In this document: positions 1 to 10,388 of the stretch, piece after piece | Position numbering within the stretch: the first letter of the stretch is position 1 | Layout: every line of letters begins with the position of its first letter | DNA from: Chelydra serpentina | Lineage: Eukaryota; Chordata; Testudines; Chelydridae | Length of the DNA stretch: 64,000 bases | Reading direction: 5' to 3' | Assembly: GCA_037349315.1 (NCBI GenBank) | Contig: JBAIAC010000021.1 | Coordinates: 248,001-312,000 of the forward strand | Translations under genes and position numbers: made by a program | Notes under the pieces: model-generated | What the model was told of the DNA's origin: nothing | Databases searched by the model: none | Seen by the model: only the letters and a program-made list of their open reading frames with translations

Positions 1-70
1 GGGAGTCCAGCTTCCTGAACATGTTTTTCCTGCCTATCTGTTCACTGTGTCAGTGACCGGGTTGCGAGCA

Positions 71-163
71 GTCAGGCCCAGTGGTTAGAGCGGGAGTCAG
101 GCCCAGTGGTTAGAGCGGGGGTCAGGCCCAGTGGTTAGAGGGGGGGTCAGGCCCAGTGGTTAG
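71..163. repeat. 25-bp tandem repeat, about 3.8 copies
   Basis: The unit begins GTCAGGCCCAGTGGTTAGAG and recurs at 71, 96, 121 and 146, with differences only in the trailing G-run. Related single copies of the same wording, followed by GGAGTCGGAGC-like text, occur near 3160-3270 and 6470-6590, so this is a small expansion inside a dispersed repeat. Confidence 0.85.
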
Positions 164-1420
164 TGGTAGCCAGGAATCGGAACCAAGGGTCAAAGCTGGA
201 GTCAGGAACCCGGAGTCGGAGCCCAGGTCCGAACTGGAGTCAGATGCCAGAGGCTGGGCCAGAGCTGAATTCAGAAATCCCAGCTGAAGATCAGGACTGA
301 GTTACCTGCTGGAGGCACTGCCAGAGCAGGGCTGGGAACAAGCAGGCAGAGGAGCTAGTGCAGCCTTCAGCAAATGCTTTGAGCAGCCATTGACCTGCTG
401 GGCTTAAGTGCCGGCCTGGGGACTCTTCCCACCAATCAGGCGGTCTAGCCAATCCCGCAGCCTGCTCAGCCCAGCTGGGCCCGGTAGGTTGCCTGCAGGC
501 TGTAGGCCCCGAATTCCTGAGACTCTGTGAGCCTGAAAGTTGTGGGTGGGGCTTTCAAAGTGCCCAAGTGACTTAGAAGCACACATCTCATTGACTTTCA
601 ACAGCACCTGGGATTTTCAGAACGGCGGAAGTGAATTAGGCACCAGAACTGGTTGGAAATTTCCCAACACAGCTTCGTTCTGTCAGAAGATACCAGTTCC
701 GTCCTCGACTCTTTCATCAAAACACCGGCAGGTTTCTATGCAGCCACAGCTGCGGTGAAACGGGCAAGAATGTCAATTGCACACCTTTTAGGGACATTTG
801 AGGGGTCTGTTCCTTCACAAAGCTTTTCAGTGAATTTGGTTTTGATCTGATTTGGAACGAAACCTAATTCCGAAATACCGAACCTTTTCGCAAACAGAAC
901 CCCCAACATTTTAGTCTTCTCTGTTAGGCGTCTCCCTCCCATATGAAATCAACGGGATGTAGCCTCTTAAATCCCTTAGGAGCTCAGGAAAATCCTTTTC
1001 TGTATTCAGTCCTCCAGGAGCCCTCTGATCTTCGAGGGTGAACAATATCCAAGTCTTAGATGGTCTTTGCAGCCATTTCCAGGACCCGCTGCAATTCCAT
1101 CACGAGTCTCTCTCACCCTTCCATCTTTGAGGGTGAAGGAGGTTCCGTGACTTGGTTGCCTCATGGGTTCTGTTAGATCCCCTTGTGTTTGTAAAATCCT
1201 GCTCTTAAGAACCACAATCCTTGCCCAGCATATGCAGAGACCTTAAGTGCTGGCATCTGGATACCATCTTCCCTGGCTTGGTGACAAGCAGCTTTCTGCT
1301 GTGTGAGGCCATCCAGGACTTCCCAGTCCGGTGGGAGCATGGAGGAAAGAATTGAGCCTTTCCCCATATTTTTTCTGTTAGCCATATCTCCTGGAAACAC
1401 CTGTGTTTGAACTCTTATAG
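164..1420. other. No gene recognised (intron or upstream sequence of the FIIND gene)
   Basis: This stretch continues the dispersed repeat of the first 300 bases and then ordinary mixed-composition sequence. I looked on the + strand for the preceding FIIND exon (ZU5 end and start of UPA) that should lie upstream of 1421 and did not find it, so it is probably left of the window or lost. Confidence 0.5.
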
Positions 1421-1546
1421 GCAGTGGATGAAGAGGAGAAAAAGCACCAGTCTATACAGGTGCTCAAGCCCCCTCAGACGAAGCCCCTCTACTTCGGCTC
1501 CTGTTACACTGTGTCCAGTTCGTTGGACTTAGAGGTAACCCCTGAG
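1421..1546 (+). CDS. FIIND (UPA subdomain) exon of an NLRP1/CARD8-like gene
   Basis: This 126-bp exon lies between a TATAG acceptor and a GTGAGT donor and is open in phase 0 to 0. It encodes 42 residues with the segment KPPQTKPLYFGSCYTVSSS followed by LEVTPE. FIIND UPA regions of NLRP1 and CARD8 have the same pattern: an acidic start, KPP, PLYxGxxYTVS and LExxPKE. In the family, FIIND cleaves itself between ZU5 and UPA, and the released UPA-CARD fragment seeds inflammasome filaments. The next exon, at 7011, continues exactly where the family would expect. The cleavage site itself lies further upstream and is not in the window. Confidence 0.8.
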
Positions 1547-2081
1547 GTGAGTGGCATTTAGCTATAAGTCTAAAGAATGAAAACCACTGGCTGCAGGATT
1601 AATAGACTTAACAAGAGCATGTTGTTAAATCTCATCCCAGATCCCTCCTTACTGCAGATGGTAGAAAATGTTCTGGTGGAGCAGTTTTCCATCAGCGGAT
1701 GCTGACTGGACAAGATTGGGAATATGTCCATATCAATGACATGTCGTTTAGAAAAAAAATGGAAATGATTCTTTTATATAATATCAGAACATTTGATTTT
1801 GATTTCTCATGTTGAAATGTTTTTTGTTTAACAATTTATATTATATTTTTATAGTAAATTAACACTTCCCTTCCCTTCTTGACTTCTTTTTCCCATTTAC
1901 GCAGGGAAATTCTTTGGCACTCCTTGCATGGCATGGGCTTGCAGGTCATGGAGTTCCACTCCTTTTCTTTGCAGACGTCTCTAGACACAGTCTTTCCAGC
2001 CTATCCTCAGCCTCCCTTGTTCTTTCTTGCTGTCCTCTTCCTAACATGCTTTCTTTGCTAGTTGTTCGTCTCCCATTCTTA

Positions 2082-2990
2082 TCACATGTCCAACCTACCT
2101 GAAACATGCACTCTGCAACCTATCACTGAGAGTCCCAAATTCATCTTCCTCCTTATTTCTTCCATGCGCACCCTGTCTACCCTCCATTTGTCTCCCATCG
2201 TCCTCAGTGCATTATTTACTACTACCTCTATCGTCTTTTCCTCCATCTCCATAAGACCCACCATTTCCAAACCATAGAGCAGGTAGGGACAAACACACGC
2301 AGAATACACTTTTCCTCTGCGTTGGTTACATCGCTGCTGGTCCCACAGTGTTCCTGCCACATTTTCCACTGCTGCCCATGCACACTGGGTTCTTCTTTTC
2401 AATTCTTGAGATCTTTCTCCGATGGCACTAAGTGTACTTCCCACGTACACAAACTCTTCTGATTCAGCTTCTCTCCTGAAAGTTCAATCAACAGCTCTTG
2501 CTTCCACCTTCCCTGTGTAATTTCAGTTTTCTTTGTGTTTACCTTCAAACTAGGGTCTTCAAACACCGATGCCCAACCTGATACCATATTTACCAGTTCT
2601 GATTTGCTGTCAGCCAGAAGGGCTGGTTGTCAGGGTACATTCGTTTTCTCTGAGTCTACACAAGCTTGGTTCTCCTACTGATTAACTCCACAACTATGAC
2701 AGAGAGAAGGGGACCCAGTGCCCTGCCTTGTCTCAATCACACCTCAAAACTCTCAGAGTTACTACCTTAGCTCCTGACCCTCACTACAGCGCCTCTAGCA
2801 TCTCTGCTTTTTGAAGTCCCTCTCCCATCCAGCTCAATACTCCAAACACCATCTCCCATGGAACCACGTCATGTTTTTCAAGACCAATACATTTTATGTT
2901 ACAATTATGGCTTCTAGCTACTATTCTTTCAGACTTCTGTCTCATTGCAAATATTGGTTCTCCTTCCCCTTCTAAAGCCATGCGGCTCCT
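2082..2990 (-). mobile_element. RTE-like LINE reverse transcriptase remnant
   Basis: Minus-strand translation gives broken pieces of a non-LTR retrotransposon reverse transcriptase. One piece resembles a GLEKxxDxVPWEMVFGVLxWM core (near 2784-2981). The other is a C-terminal block with LLYGLEMVGLMEMEEKTIEV and ALRTMG (2082-2450). Frames change and stops intervene, so it is dead. Pieces at 3673-3960 and 5320-5600 lie in the order expected for the same element read right to left (endonuclease, linker, reverse transcriptase). Confidence 0.65.
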
Positions 2991-3340
2991 CTTCTATATT
3001 TTCCTCCACCTTCCACCTCGACCTTGCCTCCAAATCTCTCTCAAGGACTTTGAGAGGTTGACTTAGCAGGGTGATGCACTAGTAGGTTTTGGATTATTTG
3101 CATCACCCTTCCGAAGTGTTGGGAATCGGAACGTAGGCAGTCCAACCTACTGGTCAAGCAGGAGTCAGGTCTAGTGGGCAGATGGGGCATCCAGATGAGG
3201 GAACAGAAGTGGGGGGTCAGAGCCAAGGGTTCAATCTAGGATTGGAGTCAGAAGTCAGAGCTGGGGCTCAGAGCCAGGAATGGTAGGTCATGGCCAGGAG
3301 CGAGGTGTTAGGGCAAGAACCAAAGGAGAGGCAAGGGTCA

Positions 3341-3462
3341 GGAGTAGAACAAGGAGTAATGGTCTCAAGTTGCAGTGGGGGAGGTCTAGGTTGGCTATTA
3401 GGAAACACTATTTCACTAGGAGGGTGGTGAAGCACTGGAATGGGTTACCTAGGGAGGTACCT
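3341..3462 (+). mobile_element. CR1 LINE fragment near the 3' end
   Basis: The sequence from GAACAAGGAGTAATGGTC to GGGTTACCTAGGGAGGT is nearly identical to 12860-12976 and to the reverse complement of parts of 26.3 and 32.9 kb. It encodes the CR1 ORF2 tail ([26 protein letters not shown]). It is cut off on both sides and lies inside the older LINE remnant. Confidence 0.85.
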
Positions 3463-3672
3463 CCAGCTGCCTTGATCATATCAACAGTTTCTCCTCTTCA
3501 CCAGCTGCTTTACCATTGTCCACCTTATCCAGCGCTGCTTCTACCTCCTCTACAGAGACTGATACCCTCTGAGGCTTGCCCATAGCTGCCGGCAATGCTT
3601 GCCCTCCCAGCAACCTCTTCTCATTTAACAGCCTTTGGAAATAGCTCTAGTACCTCTTTAGGGGTCATCACC

Positions 3673-3960
3673 TCACAGATCCCATCCTTCACGCAGAAAG
3701 ATTTCTTCACATCTTGTTACATTGTTCCTCTTTTTTACCAACCCCAAACCCAATTTCCTGCCATCATCTTCCTCCAGTTTTCTGTAAAATTCCTCTTCAG
3801 CGTTCAGTCTTGATTTAGCAACTGCCCTTTTAGCCTCCTTTTTTTGCATTTGCAGTTTTGATGGTCTCATTATCATAAGCTGCTTCCTCACATTCTTGGA
3901 ACAAGACTTTCCTTTTAACTTCCCTTGTACATCAGATTTCCACCACCGGCTTGTTCTCCA
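3673..3960 (-). mobile_element. LINE remnant, region before the reverse transcriptase
   Basis: The minus translation contains KKEAKRAVAKSRLNAEEEFY and a charged RKLEEDDGRK segment. This is typical of the basic linker between endonuclease and reverse transcriptase in RTE-like LINEs. It probably belongs to the same insertion as 2082-2990 and 5320-5600, separated by later insertions. Confidence 0.5.
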
Positions 3961-4009
3961 TTTAACCGCTCGTTCTGCCTTGTTACCTCTACCACCTTAA
4001 TGAAACTCT

Positions 4010-5312
4010 TGTTAGTCTTGAGGGAATTCTGCGCCAAAAAAATTGAAAAACTCTGCGCCCAAAAAATAAAAATTCTGCACATAATATTTTTAAATTCTGC
4101 ATATTTCATTTGTCAATAAATAAATGTGGAGTCTCTAGCATGGCAGTGGGGAGCAGAGGTCACTGACTGCACAGAGGTGGGAGATCACCCTGCAGCCCTC
4201 TCTGCCCCCCTCCCCCACCAGGATATGGATTAAGTGGTGAGGCTGCACCCAACCCTGACATGGCACAAGGGCTGGGCCTGCCCCAGAAAACCCCCAGTGC
4301 CCTGCCACTCCACGCCAGGTGCACCAAGATAGCAAGTGAGGGGAACAGTCACGGATGCCCAGCCCTGGCCCCAAATCCAGGTGTGGGGCAAGCAGACTCA
4401 GCCCAGCAGGATCCAAGTGTGGAGGGGCTTAGTGTGGGGGGATCCAGGTGTGGGGTGAGAGGGTTCTGTGTGGGGCAATCTGGGTGCAGGGGGCTCAGTG
4501 GGAGATCTGGATGCACAGGGGCTTGCTGGGGGGTGCAGGAGGAATGTGACTCTGCAGGGGGGTCCGGGTGAAATGGGTTGGGGCTCAGTGGGGTGGGGGT
4601 CTGGGTGCAACAGGCTTGTTGGGGTGGTCCAGGTGCACAGGGGGGCTGTTGGGGTGGGGTTGGAGTACTGCAGGCTCAGTGGAGGGTGGTCTTGATGAGG
4701 GTCTGGATGCAGGGGGGTTGGAGCTCATTGGGGGGCTCTGGGTGCAGAGAGCTCTGGGTGCAGGGGGTGAGGCTCAGTGGGGTGGGGGTTTGGGTGCAGG
4801 GGTTTCAGTAGGGGAGGTTCTGGGTGTGGGGGAGGGAGGCTTGGCATGGGGGTCTGAGTATGAGGGGTCCAGATGCATGGGGCTTGGATGGATGGGGCAG
4901 CAGCTCCCCATACGACGCCTCTCCCTGTGGCTGAGGAGCGATGGGGGCAGGAAGCGGAGGGGTGTGCATGTGCGGAGCTTTCCGTAGCTTAGGGAGGTTT
5001 CTGGGGCTGCATCTGACCCAGCCCCAGCCCCAGCCATTCCTTGCAGGGGAAGAAGCAGCTAGCAGTTGAGCCCAGCACAGGGTAGGAACTACCAGTTGCG
5101 GCGTCCTCAGCCCTGCCCCACTCCTTCAGGCTGCTCCGGGCACCTGAAACGACATGCCTGCACTGCTAGAGAGGGGGCACATGACCAGTCTTGCGGCTTC
5201 CCTTTGCTTCCTGGCCAAAAAGTCATTTTTTTTGCAGAGAAGCAATGAAATCTGTGGGGGACATGAATTCTGCACGCATGCAGTGGTGCAGAATTCCCCC
5301 AGGAGTAATTGA
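4010..5312. mobile_element. Non-autonomous DNA element with GGAATTCTGC terminal repeats
   Basis: The left edge reads GAGGGAATTCTGCGCC and the right edge is TGGTGCAGAATTCCCCC, close inverted copies. There is no transposase. The insertion separates the linker and endonuclease remnants of one LINE, which helps fix its limits. Exact ends and target duplication were not resolved. A shorter related end is seen near 57950 (GGAATTCTGTGCCACTG). Confidence 0.6.
4380..4880 (+). repeat. Degenerate G-rich minisatellite
   Basis: About 500 bases are made of imperfect repeats of words such as GGGTGCAGGGGGCTCAGTGG and GTGGGGTGGGGGTCTGGGTG. The unit is roughly 30-45 bp and has drifted. Several overlapping open frames here are composition artefacts. 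It lies inside the inverted-repeat element 4010-5312. Confidence 0.7.
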
Positions 5313-5319
5313 TTAAACT

Positions 5320-5600
5320 TCCTCCATTCTTCTTTATTGCCACTGGCAAAGCATGAAAACCTCCTTTACTTTTTGGCAGAACCCTTCCTTTTGCTGCCCC
5401 CCCCCCCACCTTACATAACCACCAACTTAATTTCTCCCTCAATTTCATCTTCTCTCCTGTTTTCTCAGGGTTCAGTTGGATTTTAGCTCTTAATACCTCA
5501 TGTTGTTCTGCCACATACATGCTCGGTATAATCTTCATGTCTTTTACCATTTTCACATGTTCACTTATCAAAATATAGTCCACCCGGACTTTGCTTTCTC
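5320..5600 (-). mobile_element. LINE remnant, end of the endonuclease domain
   Basis: The minus-strand translation includes VDYILISEHVKMVKDMKIIP and VAEQHEVLRAKIQL. This matches the pattern at the end of LINE endonucleases, where a VDYILxS strand is followed by a QH motif. It most likely belongs to the element whose later parts lie at 3960-2082. Confidence 0.55.
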
Positions 5601-7010
5601 CACTAATTATAGTAAATTAAATGAAATCAAATGATGTCATATTACACTAGATTACGTTAAATTATAGTTTAAAAAGTCAAAACCAAAATGAAGCTTTTCA
5701 ACTGACCTGCAATGAAACGTTGCTAAAAATGTCATTGCAAGGGAAAATCTGAATTTCAACATTTCTTGCCGATTGGGCACATTTCAAAATCGCAGCATTT
5801 CCCACTGGTTCCTGCAGAGCTCTGCCTGCTCCATCCCACATGGGCGCCCTTTCCAGGACAACAGCTCGGAGGAGAGCGGCTGCCTCTAATGCAGCCATGT
5901 CTGAACCACACTGAAAAGGCCTCTGGATATGTCTACACTGCAGTCATGGGGCCTGACTGCAGCTTGTGCAGACACACCCGAGCTCAGCACGGGCTGGACA
6001 AACCTGCCCAGAACCCTGGGTAGTTACTTGCTGGCTTGTCCACATGCTGCAGCTTCAACGCTCCGGACCCCAAGCTAGCCCCCTGTGATTGCTGTCTTGA
6101 CCTACCCGTAGGGCTCATGCTTGCTAACCAGTTGAACGTGAGCTCCCAGTGCGATGCTGTAGCCGACAGGGCAAACGTATCCAGTGGGCGCTGGGAGGTG
6201 ATATTGCTTCAGTATACGGCGGCAGTGACACCATTCCTGGAGACTGTGTCCAGATCTAGCATCCGCACTTTCCAAAAGGAGGCTGGGGCAGAGCGGAGGT
6301 GGGAAGAGGTAGGGTGGGGGTGGGGGCTTGGGGGAAGGGGTGGAGCGGGGGCTGAGAAACCCAGGGAAAGGAGGAAGCCAGAGCCTGTGCATGGGATATG
6401 CCCCCAGCTGTCCGAGCCCCATACCCGGGTGAGCACCAGAGAGGACACAGTGACTTGGTGCCAGAGGGTGGCCATGCCCAGTGGTTGGGGAAGGAGTCAG
6501 GCTGAGTGGTCAGAGCAGGAGTTGGTGGCCAAAAATCAGAGACCAAGGTCAGAGTCAGAAGCCAGGAGTCGGAGCTGGGCGGGGCATTGCAGTGTGGCTG
6601 CTCACATCCGGGCTAGCTTAACCCTGTGTTCAGACCCAAGTGCCAGTCACCCGAGTTCACTCTGCAGCATAGACGTGCCCAGAAGGTGGAGGGCTCAGTT
6701 TTGGGACAGGGCAGAGAGGTCTCGTTAAGGCAATCTGCAAAAGGTTGCTGCCTGCTTGGGCTTCTGTCCAAGGAAACAGGATATGTACATACTGCACATA
6801 AACAAATGATGCCAAGAAATTGCTCCATGTCACCGATTCCTCATCCACATGGAAACCACTCTACCACAGGGACACCCAGACATTCTTATCTAGCTGTCAC
6901 CAGCTAATGAATTAGGCAAAGACCCCAAGGAGTTACTTAGGACGGGTGCATCCCTGCACTGCGGGCTCAGGTGGGGTCTCCCCTACAGGAATGTCTTGTC
7001 TCTGCACCAG

Positions 7011-7152
7011 GAAGTGGACTTCCGCTACATGAGTCCAGAGGACCAGCAGCCATTCATGGAAATCTACACCAAGGACATGAGGGAGGGACTCAGACTCATT
7101 GTCCTGATGAAGCATTACGGGGAAGTTGTCTGGAAGGTCTTGGTGAGACCAG
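7011..7152 (+). CDS. FIIND (UPA) C-terminal exon of gene 1
   Basis: The exon is 142 bp, with acceptor CTCTGCACCAG and donor GTGGGG, and runs from phase 0 to phase 1. It encodes EVDFRYMSPEDQQPFMEIYT then a stretch ending VVWKVLVRPG. In NLRP1 the matching strand follows LExxPK as ELELCYRSPGE... and ends VWEALVKPGD. A nearer acceptor at 6988 would add seven codons, but only the 7011 start matches the phase of the previous exon. A paralogous exon of identical length lies at 35097-35238. Confidence 0.8.
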
Positions 7153-7447
7153 GTGGGGACCGTCGGTTTGGTCTGTGTTTATACAATGTGAAGCACAATG
7201 GGGTCCTGAACCCTGACTTGGCCTTTAGGTGCTACGGTGACACAAATGATAAAGAACAGAGTATTCTTTCAATGGGTGGGGTATTCCTGTGGTAAGGCCC
7301 CTTGGTACTCCAAACACTGGGGCTCTATGCACCATCATACGTAGCCATTCGGACCTGAAAGTGCTCGCTGTGATGTAAGGGTCTAATATAAATGGGAAAT
7401 GATTTTGATGAACAGTTTGACTGACCTTCTCTTTGTTTTTCTCCTAG

Positions 7448-7489
7448 AGGATGTGACGCTTTCGGGTTCATCTTCTGAAAAGTTCAAGG
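7448..7489 (+). CDS. Short linker exon after FIIND, gene 1
   Basis: This is a 42-bp phase 1-1 exon (acceptor TTTTTCTCCTAG, donor GTCAGT) encoding EDVTLSGSSSEKFK. It joins the PG end of UPA to the next domain. Homologous exons are at 36606-36644 (39 bp, +) and 53110-53069 (42 bp, -). All three start G/E-D-V, and the first two share the GTCAGT donor. Confidence 0.6.
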
Positions 7490-7667
7490 GTCAGTTCTTC
7501 TGGGAAAGACACATGGGTGAAGCAGTGACAAAAGCAGGAAGAGGACCTGGGAATCCCCCTATTCTAACCCACCAGACCCCATTTCCCTCCCAGATCCAGG
7601 GGTAGAACCCAGGAATCCTGACTCCCAGCCCCGCTCACACTAGACCCCACTCCCCTCCCAGAGTCAA

Positions 7668-7868
7668 GGAGGGGAGGGATAGCTCAGTGGTTTGAACATT
7701 GGCCTGCTAAACCCAGGCTTGTGAGTTCAATCCTTGAGGGCGCCATTTAGGGATCTGGGGCAAAAAGTCTGTCAGGGGACAGTACTTGGTCCTGCTAGTG
7801 AAGGCAGGGGACTGGACTTGATGACCTTTCGAGGTCCTTCCAGTTCTAGGAGATTGGCATATCTCCAT
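7668..7868 (+). mobile_element. Turtle tRNA-derived SINE (Cry type)
   Basis: It has an A-box-like TAGCTCAGTGGTTTGAAC and a B-box-like GTGAGTTCAATCC at tRNA spacing. The tRNA-unrelated body ends with GGTCCTTCCAGTTCTAGGA. A related copy is at 61326-61505. It sits in the intron between the linker exon and the next coding exon of gene 1. Confidence 0.8.
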
Positions 7869-7956
7869 ATAGCCTATTAGAGGGGGAGCTTAAAAACCTG
7901 ATTTAAACCACAGATCTCCTAACTAGTCATGTTCAGTTTAACCCTTTGTTTTCCAG

Positions 7957-8125
7957 GGCTTCGGAAACTGCTCCCTGAACTGAAACAAGGGTTTATTGGA
8001 CGATGCAGCCAGAGAGAGCTCAGAATGTCGTCCCCAGCTGCCTGGAGCTCACCGGCAAGGCCTGCGGATGAGGAAGCAGAGGGAGAGCCGGGCAGCGGTG
8101 CTACACCCAGGACAGTGGCTAACGA
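7957..8125 (+). CDS. Linker exon between FIIND and first CARD, gene 1
   Basis: The exon has 169 bp, an acceptor TTTTCCAG and a GTGAGT donor, and runs from phase 1 to phase 2. Both phases match the neighbouring exons. It encodes about 56 residues: a basic start (LRKLLPELKQGFIGR) and then a Ser, Pro, Ala and Glu-rich stretch that looks disordered. I recognise no domain. It has no counterpart in the PYD-ending paralogues, so it may have arrived together with the extra CARD. Confidence 0.55.
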
Positions 8126-8774
8126 GTGAGTGATGAGCAGCTGAGACGAGGGTGAAATTGACACCCAAATCGGGGCTATGCAGGAGGTCAAACTAGATGA
8201 TCAGAATGGTCCCTTCTGGCCTTATCTTTGAAACCACAGAGCTGCTGCTCCTGCGATGAAGTTATTATCCCCGGCAAAGGGCCTATGTGATGGCTCCCTT
8301 ACAAGCTCCTCTCTCTCAGCATTTTTACATTTATAGGCCAGAAGGAACCATTCTGATCTAGTCTGACCCTGACCGCCAACAGGATCTCAGCTGGTGATTC
8401 CTGTATCCAGCCCTATAACTCCAGTGTTTGAGCTAGAGCTTGTAAGAGACTACAGAGATAGGTGTAAAGACTCCAGGTGCTGGAGAATCCACCACAGCCC
8501 ATGGGGAGTGGCCCCAATTGTAACTGGTGTTGTGGTTGTACCTAAGAGCTCAGCCATGGCCCACCCCACATAGCACAAGGTGCTGGGCAAACTCGTTATG
8601 TATCTTTTTGGAGTAGAGATGGGTGGGAAATGGTTTTCCCATCTTGTACAAAATTTCAAGAGATCAGCAAATTTCCCCAAATTCTCCCAAAGAGAGAAAA
8701 GCTTAAGTCCTGAAGCACAGGGTTTGGTGTCCCTTCCAAAATTATCAGTTATGATAACTGGATATTCTTGATTG

Positions 8775-8992
8775 CAGTGGTGTTGTAGCCCTGTTGGTCC
8801 CAGGATATGAGAGAGACAAGGTGGGTGAGGTAATATCTTTTATTGGACCAATTTCTGTTGGTGAAAGAGACAAGCCTTCAGCTCCACAAGACCTGAAGAG
8901 CTCTCTATGGCTCAAAAGCGTGTCTTTTTTACCAACAGAAGTTGGTCCAATTAAAGATATTACCTCACTCATCTGGTCTCTTTGGATATTCT
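8775..8992. mobile_element. Foldback MITE
   Basis: The left half reads GGTGAGGTAATATCTTTTAT then TGGACCAATTTCTGTTGGT. The right half is its inverted copy (ACCAACAGAAGTTGGTCCAA, then AGATATTACCTCACTCAT). The whole can fold into one hairpin of about 50-bp arms. No protein is encoded; the similar frames on both strands are produced by the palindrome. Confidence 0.75.
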
Positions 8993-9162
8993 TGTTATCT
9001 ATCTAAAAGGCCAATCCCGTAGTGAATCTTGTTAAATTCCTGACATCACTTCATGGCTAATTACTCGGTATGTGATTAAATCCCTAGATACCAGCATATC
9101 TGCAGGGAACTAACGCACATCCAATTGTCTTCTTGTACAGATGTATTTCCATTCCATTCCAG

Positions 9163-9476
9163 GCACCGTGGCTGGCCAGCAAAGGTGTCGAGTGGGGGAT
9201 CCTGGGAAGTGATCCAGCGGCTGAGAAGCGAGTTAATGATAATCCTCCAGAGCGATGCAGAGGCTGTGGTCAGCGCTGCCGACGCCCACCTCCTCCTCAC
9301 GCAGGGAGAGTACCTCGCCCTGAACCGCCTGGAGGATCCGGAGATCAGGGTCGCCACGCTGATTGATATGGTGCTGGCCAAGGGGGACCAGGCCCATCAG
9401 CTGTTCCTGGACTGTCTGAGAAACCTGTGCTTCGCCTTCCCTGCCCTGGAGCCCATAGTCACGGGGTTACAGACCG
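9163..9476 (+). CDS. CARD exon (first of two), gene 1
   Basis: The 314-bp exon (acceptor CCATTCCAG, phase 2 in, phase 1 out) encodes about 105 residues. They match the CARD pattern of six helices: IQRLRSELMIILQSDAEAVV, LLLTQGEYLAL, IRVATLIDMVLAKGDQAHQL, FLDCLRNL and a short LEPIVTGLQ end. The (A/T)LIDxVxxKGxxA core is characteristic of CARDs of caspases and NOD-like receptors. CARDs recruit caspase-1 or adaptors by like-with-like contacts. NLRP1 and CARD8 have a single CARD after FIIND, so this one is extra. It could instead serve a separate short transcript, but its phases match both neighbours. Confidence 0.75.
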
Positions 9477-9867
9477 GTGAGATTCATCAGTGGCACAAGT
9501 TAAAAATAATATGGGTTTTGATCTGGGCCAGATTCTGTTTCCTGTGCTTTGCCCTTGAGAGGACAAACTGAATCAGGACGCTAAGGGCTTGAGTTAAGGC
9601 TTATTAAGACCTGCAGTTTTGCCTGAACACCGTAGCATGGTGAAGGATGCGTGGGAAATAAAGGCCCCTGTCTGGGTTGTTGAAGCGCATGGTAGCCCGT
9701 TTCCTGCAGAAACAGCTCCCTCAAGTGGTAGAATGTTGAAACTGCAGAGAGGGAAGCCGCTGTAGTGACTGCAGAAAGCTGGTGGGTCCCCTCCTTGGGG
9801 ATTTCCCTACAAGCCCAAAAGGCATCAGTGGTTTTTTGTAATGGTTTCTTCTGGTCTCCTCCTACAG

Positions 9868-9933
9868 GCGTCCAAGCCGATGTGGCTATCCCCAGACCTG
9901 GAGCACAGACAGGAGGCCCAGTCAGTGCTGAAG
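9868..9933 (+). CDS. Inter-CARD linker exon, gene 1
   Basis: A 66-bp phase 1-1 exon with acceptor CTCCTACAG and donor GTGAGA encodes GVQADVAIPRPGAQTGGPVSAE. The Pro/Gly-rich content suggests a flexible spacer between the two CARDs. Because it is symmetric it could be skipped without changing frame. Confidence 0.6.
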
Positions 9934-10127
9934 GTGAGATACGGGGCTCAAGGTGCAATATCTCGGGATTATAATAGGCAAACCCCATGGGGAGAGACAG
10001 CAGGGAAAGGCAGGGGAGAGATAGAGGAGGGGCTCCCATGCGTCCTGCTCAGAGCTTAGGCACTCCAAGGAAGCAAACAGCATGAGATGCTGTATCAATT
10101 CGCTGCCTTCTGGTGTCTCCTCCACAG

Positions 10128-10384
10128 GGGAACATTTTGTGGACCGGCACCGAGCAGAGCTAATTCAACGGGTCTCTATGGTGGATGGGGTCCTGGACAT
10201 GCTGTGTGGCACCGTGCTGGATAACGAGCAGTACCAGAGCATCCGCGCCGAGAGAAGCAACCCGGAGAAGATGCGGAAGCTGTACGAGCTCATGCCGAGC
10301 TGGAACCGGGTCTGCAAGGACCGGCTCTACCAGGCTCTGAAGGCCAAGCACACATTCCTTATTGAAGAGCTTGAGGGGAAATGA
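10128..10384 (+). CDS. C-terminal CARD exon, NLRP1/CARD8-like gene 1
   Basis: Acceptor TCTCCTCCACAG enters in phase 1 and the frame ends in TGA at 10382. The 84 residues start EHFVDRHRAELIQRVSMVDG and continue with LDMLCGTVLDNEQYQSI, RAERSNPEKMRKLYELMPSW and CKDRLYQALKAKHTFLIEEL. HFVDxHRxxLI, MRKLxxLxxSW and CKDxLYQALKxxH are the hallmarks of the NLRP1/CARD8/ASC-like terminal CARD. This is the effector that assembles into filaments after FIIND processing. It is the best-supported domain in the window. Confidence 0.92.
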
Positions 10385-10388
10385 ACGC

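Larger units (their letters stand above)
1547..7010. other. Intron of FIIND gene 1, repeat-filled
   Basis: The 5.5-kb interval between two UPA exons contains a broken LINE (2060-5600, minus), a CR1 3' piece, an inverted-repeat element with GGAATTCTGC ends and a G-rich degenerate minisatellite. It also holds a TATGTCTACACTGCAG-type MITE fragment near 5930 and a dispersed motif near 6470-6590. The equivalent intron in the second FIIND copy is only 1.8 kb, so most of this is later insertion. Confidence 0.7.

Noticed and set aside
71..163. CRISPR-like array
   Set aside because: Repeats are directly adjacent with no unique spacers and the DNA is vertebrate.
4260..5037. Several 70-140-codon frames
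   Set aside because: They arise from a G-rich degenerate minisatellite and show low-complexity Gly/Val/Trp or Pro/His content.
6036..6728. 230-codon + frame
   Set aside because: No conserved segment; it runs through the dispersed GTCAGG-type repeat.
6989..7010. Alternative acceptor (CCCCTACAG) for the UPA exon
   Set aside because: It would enter in phase 2, not matching the phase 0 exit of the exon at 1421-1546; the start at 7011 aligns with the paralogue of identical length.
8745..9006. Matching frames on both strands suggesting a conserved peptide
   Set aside because: The similarity is explained by the foldback MITE palindrome.
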